This document shows positions 5,830 to 6,684 of a stretch of 6,684 nt of DNA, piece by piece. The stretch comes from Firmicutes bacterium CAG:170 (GTDB taxonomy: Bacteria > Bacillota > Clostridia > Oscillospirales > Oscillospiraceae). The DNA lies in the NCBI GenBank assembly GCA_000436735.1, contig FR887062.1, forward strand, positions 1-6,684, written 5' to 3'. The notes beneath the pieces are model-generated. The model made no database searches, was not told the DNA's origin, and saw nothing but the letters and a program-made list of their open reading frames with translations. Every line of letters starts with the position of its first letter. Within the stretch, counting starts at the first letter, position 1. The translations under genes were made by a program, and so were the position numbers.

Positions 5830-6067
5830 CAATTCGTCCTGTGGTGCCACCCGGCTTGACGCGATCACGCGCCCACTCATTGCGTACCGACATACGCCTG
5901 CGTTTGTTCACGGAGCGCCTCTCTCCGTCTCACATACTCCGAAGCTGCGCTTCGTTTCCGCTCGCCCTCAGAAGTCCATTCGATTCTGTCCGGTTCTGCC
6001 GCAATTCCACCGCCTGCGGCTCTCTGAAAGGAGGATCCAGAATTTACTTACTCTTCCTCAACGGTTT
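5782..6067 (-). promoter_or_regulatory. T-box riboswitch, tRNA-Trp specific, controlling trpXYZ
   Basis: This leader RNA senses uncharged tRNA-Trp. Stem I is clear: lower pairing GAAG (6053-6056)/CTTC (5971-5974), upper pairing TTCTG (6038-6042)/CAGAA (5984-5988). Between them is a specifier loop with AGTAAGTAAA on the 5' side and TCGAATGGA on the 3' side. The specifier codon is UGG (5976-5978), followed by the usual purine. The distal AGAGAG motif (6020-6025) and a GCCGC/GCGGC stem follow. The antiterminator forms by GGG (5850-5852)/CCC (5820-5822) and ACAGGA (5837-5842)/TCCTGT (5823-5828) around the seven-base bulge TGGCACC (5843-5849). Bulge UGGC fits tRNA ending GCCA, and bacterial tRNA-Trp has G73. 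The antiterminator shares TCCTGTCCC with the terminator, so the two are mutually exclusive. Low charged Trp-tRNA should therefore switch the operon on. Confidence 0.95.
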
Positions 6068-6072
6068 CCCGC

Positions 6073-6101
6073 ATTGTAGCACAGTCCTCGCGTCCTGTCA
6101 A
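6073..6101 (-). promoter_or_regulatory. Sigma-A promoter of the T-box-trpXYZ operon
   Basis: A consensus TTGACA (6096-6101) and TACAAT (6073-6078) are separated by exactly 17 bases, with TG one base before the -10 (extended -10). Transcription should start near 6067, a few bases before Stem I of the T-box. The promoter is near consensus, consistent with control being left to the riboswitch. Confidence 0.92.
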
Positions 6102-6107
6102 GTATTT

Positions 6108-6127
6108 TTATGCAGCGTCCTGCATAA
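6108..6127. promoter_or_regulatory. Operator-like inverted repeat in the divergent trp / adh intergenic region
   Basis: Two perfect eight-base arms, TTATGCAG (6108-6115) and CTGCATAA (6120-6127), flank a four-base centre CGTC. The repeat begins seven bases upstream of the trp -35 box and ends 50 bases before the adh start codon. It could be a dimeric repressor/activator site or an RNA hairpin in the adh leader. No convincing plus-strand promoter for adh was found to choose between these. Confidence 0.45.
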
Positions 6128-6177
6128 CGCGCCTCCGCGCGGGACATACTGAACGTAAAACGAAAGGAGCTGCCGCT

Positions 6178-6684
6178 ATGAAAATGAAGGGCTACGCCAT
6201 GCTTGGCATCGGCCGCACCGGCTGGATCGAGAAAGAGGTCCCGGTCTGCGGTCCAAACGACGCGCTGTTGCGTCCGATCGCCGTTTCTCCGTGTACCTCG
6301 GATATCCACACCGTCTGGGAGGGCGCCATCGGCGTGCGCTGCGATATGATTCTCGGCCATGAGGCCGTCGGCGAGGTCGTGGAAACCGGAAGCCTTGTCC
6401 GGGACTTCAAGCCCGGAGACCGCGTGATCGTCCCCGCCATCACGCCGGACTGGTCGTCCGTCGAAGCGCAGGCGGGGTACGCCATGCACTCCGGCGGGAT
6501 GCTCGCCGGGTGGAAATTCTCCAACATCAAGGACGGCGTGTTTGCGGAATACTTCCACGTCAACGACGCCGACGGGAATCTGGCGCATCTCCCGGATGGG
6601 CTTGACCCGGCTTGCGCCGTCATGCTCTCGGACATGGTGCCGACCGGCTTTCACGGCGCGGAACTGGCCGGCGTGCAGTACGGC
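6178..6684 (+). CDS. adh: Zinc-dependent secondary alcohol dehydrogenase, NADP(H)-type (N-terminal part)
   Basis: The first 169 codons of a medium-chain alcohol dehydrogenase are present; the frame is open to the window end. The sequence closely follows the Clostridium beijerinckii/Thermoanaerobacter brockii secondary alcohol dehydrogenases, which reduce acetone and other ketones to secondary alcohols with NADPH. Family hallmarks are SPCTSDIHTVWEGAIG (37-52), GHEAVGE (60-66), VPAITPDW (85-92) and GGMLAGWKFSN (106-116). The catalytic zinc ligands of that family correspond to Cys39, His61 and Asp152, all present. The NADP-binding Rossmann domain lies beyond the window, so cofactor choice is inferred. 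The ATG at 6178 is chosen because AAAGGAG lies eight bases upstream; a second ATG at 6184 matches the usual family N-terminus but would be 14 bases away. The gene is divergent from trpXYZ and shares their intergenic region. Confidence 0.93.
   Translation, partial: MKMKGYAMLGIGRTGWIEKEVPVCGPNDALLRPIAVSPCTSDIHTVWEGAIGVRCDMILGHEAVGEVVETGSLVRDFKPGDRVIVPAITPDWSSVEAQAGYAMHSGGMLAGWKFSNIKDGVFAEYFHVNDADGNLAHLPDGLDPACAVMLSDMVPTGFHGAELAGVQYG

Noticed and set aside
6027..6034. AAAGGAGG on the plus strand, looking like a strong ribosome site.
   Set aside because: It lies within T-box Stem I on the opposite strand and no sensible plus-strand ORF follows it.
6079..6177. A plus-strand promoter for adh.
   Set aside because: Candidate -10-like elements (TATTTT near 6103, CATAAC near 6123) have no -35 partner at acceptable spacing, so no promoter is called.

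Overview
The window is moderately GC-rich DNA from what looks like an anaerobic Firmicute, probably a gut-type clostridium of the Oscillospirales kind. That placement is inferred from a canonical T-box riboswitch, sigma-A type promoters (TTGACA/TACAAT, TTGCAC/TATAAT), strong AGGAGG ribosome sites, and a Clostridium/Thermoanaerobacter-type secondary alcohol dehydrogenase. No mobile element, CRISPR array, rRNA or tRNA gene was seen. All genes are on the minus strand except the last.

Layout, left to right. (1) 1-1426: a minus-strand unit with its own promoter encodes a MutT-like Nudix hydrolase joined in frame, with no stop codon, to a complete DUF362 protein. A hairpin at the left edge is probably its terminator. 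(2) 1481-2648: a monocistronic D-2-hydroxyacid dehydrogenase (glycerate dehydrogenase/hydroxypyruvate reductase type) has its own promoter and a strong terminator. (3) 2784-6101: a tryptophan-uptake operon, read right to left. It contains a sigma-A promoter, a T-box riboswitch with a UGG (Trp) specifier, a 37-codon leader ORF with three Trp codons, trpX (lipoprotein binding protein), trpY (permease) and trpZ (ATPase), then a hairpin. (4) 6178-6684: the start of a divergent plus-strand zinc-dependent NADP(H)-type secondary alcohol dehydrogenase, cut by the window end.

How the operon works. Uncharged tRNA-Trp should stabilise the antiterminator and let transcription reach the three transporter genes, so a cell short of tryptophan makes the importer. 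The specifier codon (UGG) and the antiterminator bulge (UGGC, matching the G73 discriminator of bacterial tRNA-Trp) point to tryptophan independently of homology.

The most interesting region lies directly behind the T-box terminator. The strongest ribosome site of the operon belongs to a small Trp-containing ORF whose stop overlaps the trpX start (ATGA). The three transporter proteins contain a single Trp in 923 residues, while the 37-residue leader contains three. This resembles in outline the known T-box plus Trp leader peptide arrangement of the Bacillus subtilis anti-TRAP operon, but with different geometry. The second notable point is the Nudix-DUF362 fusion.
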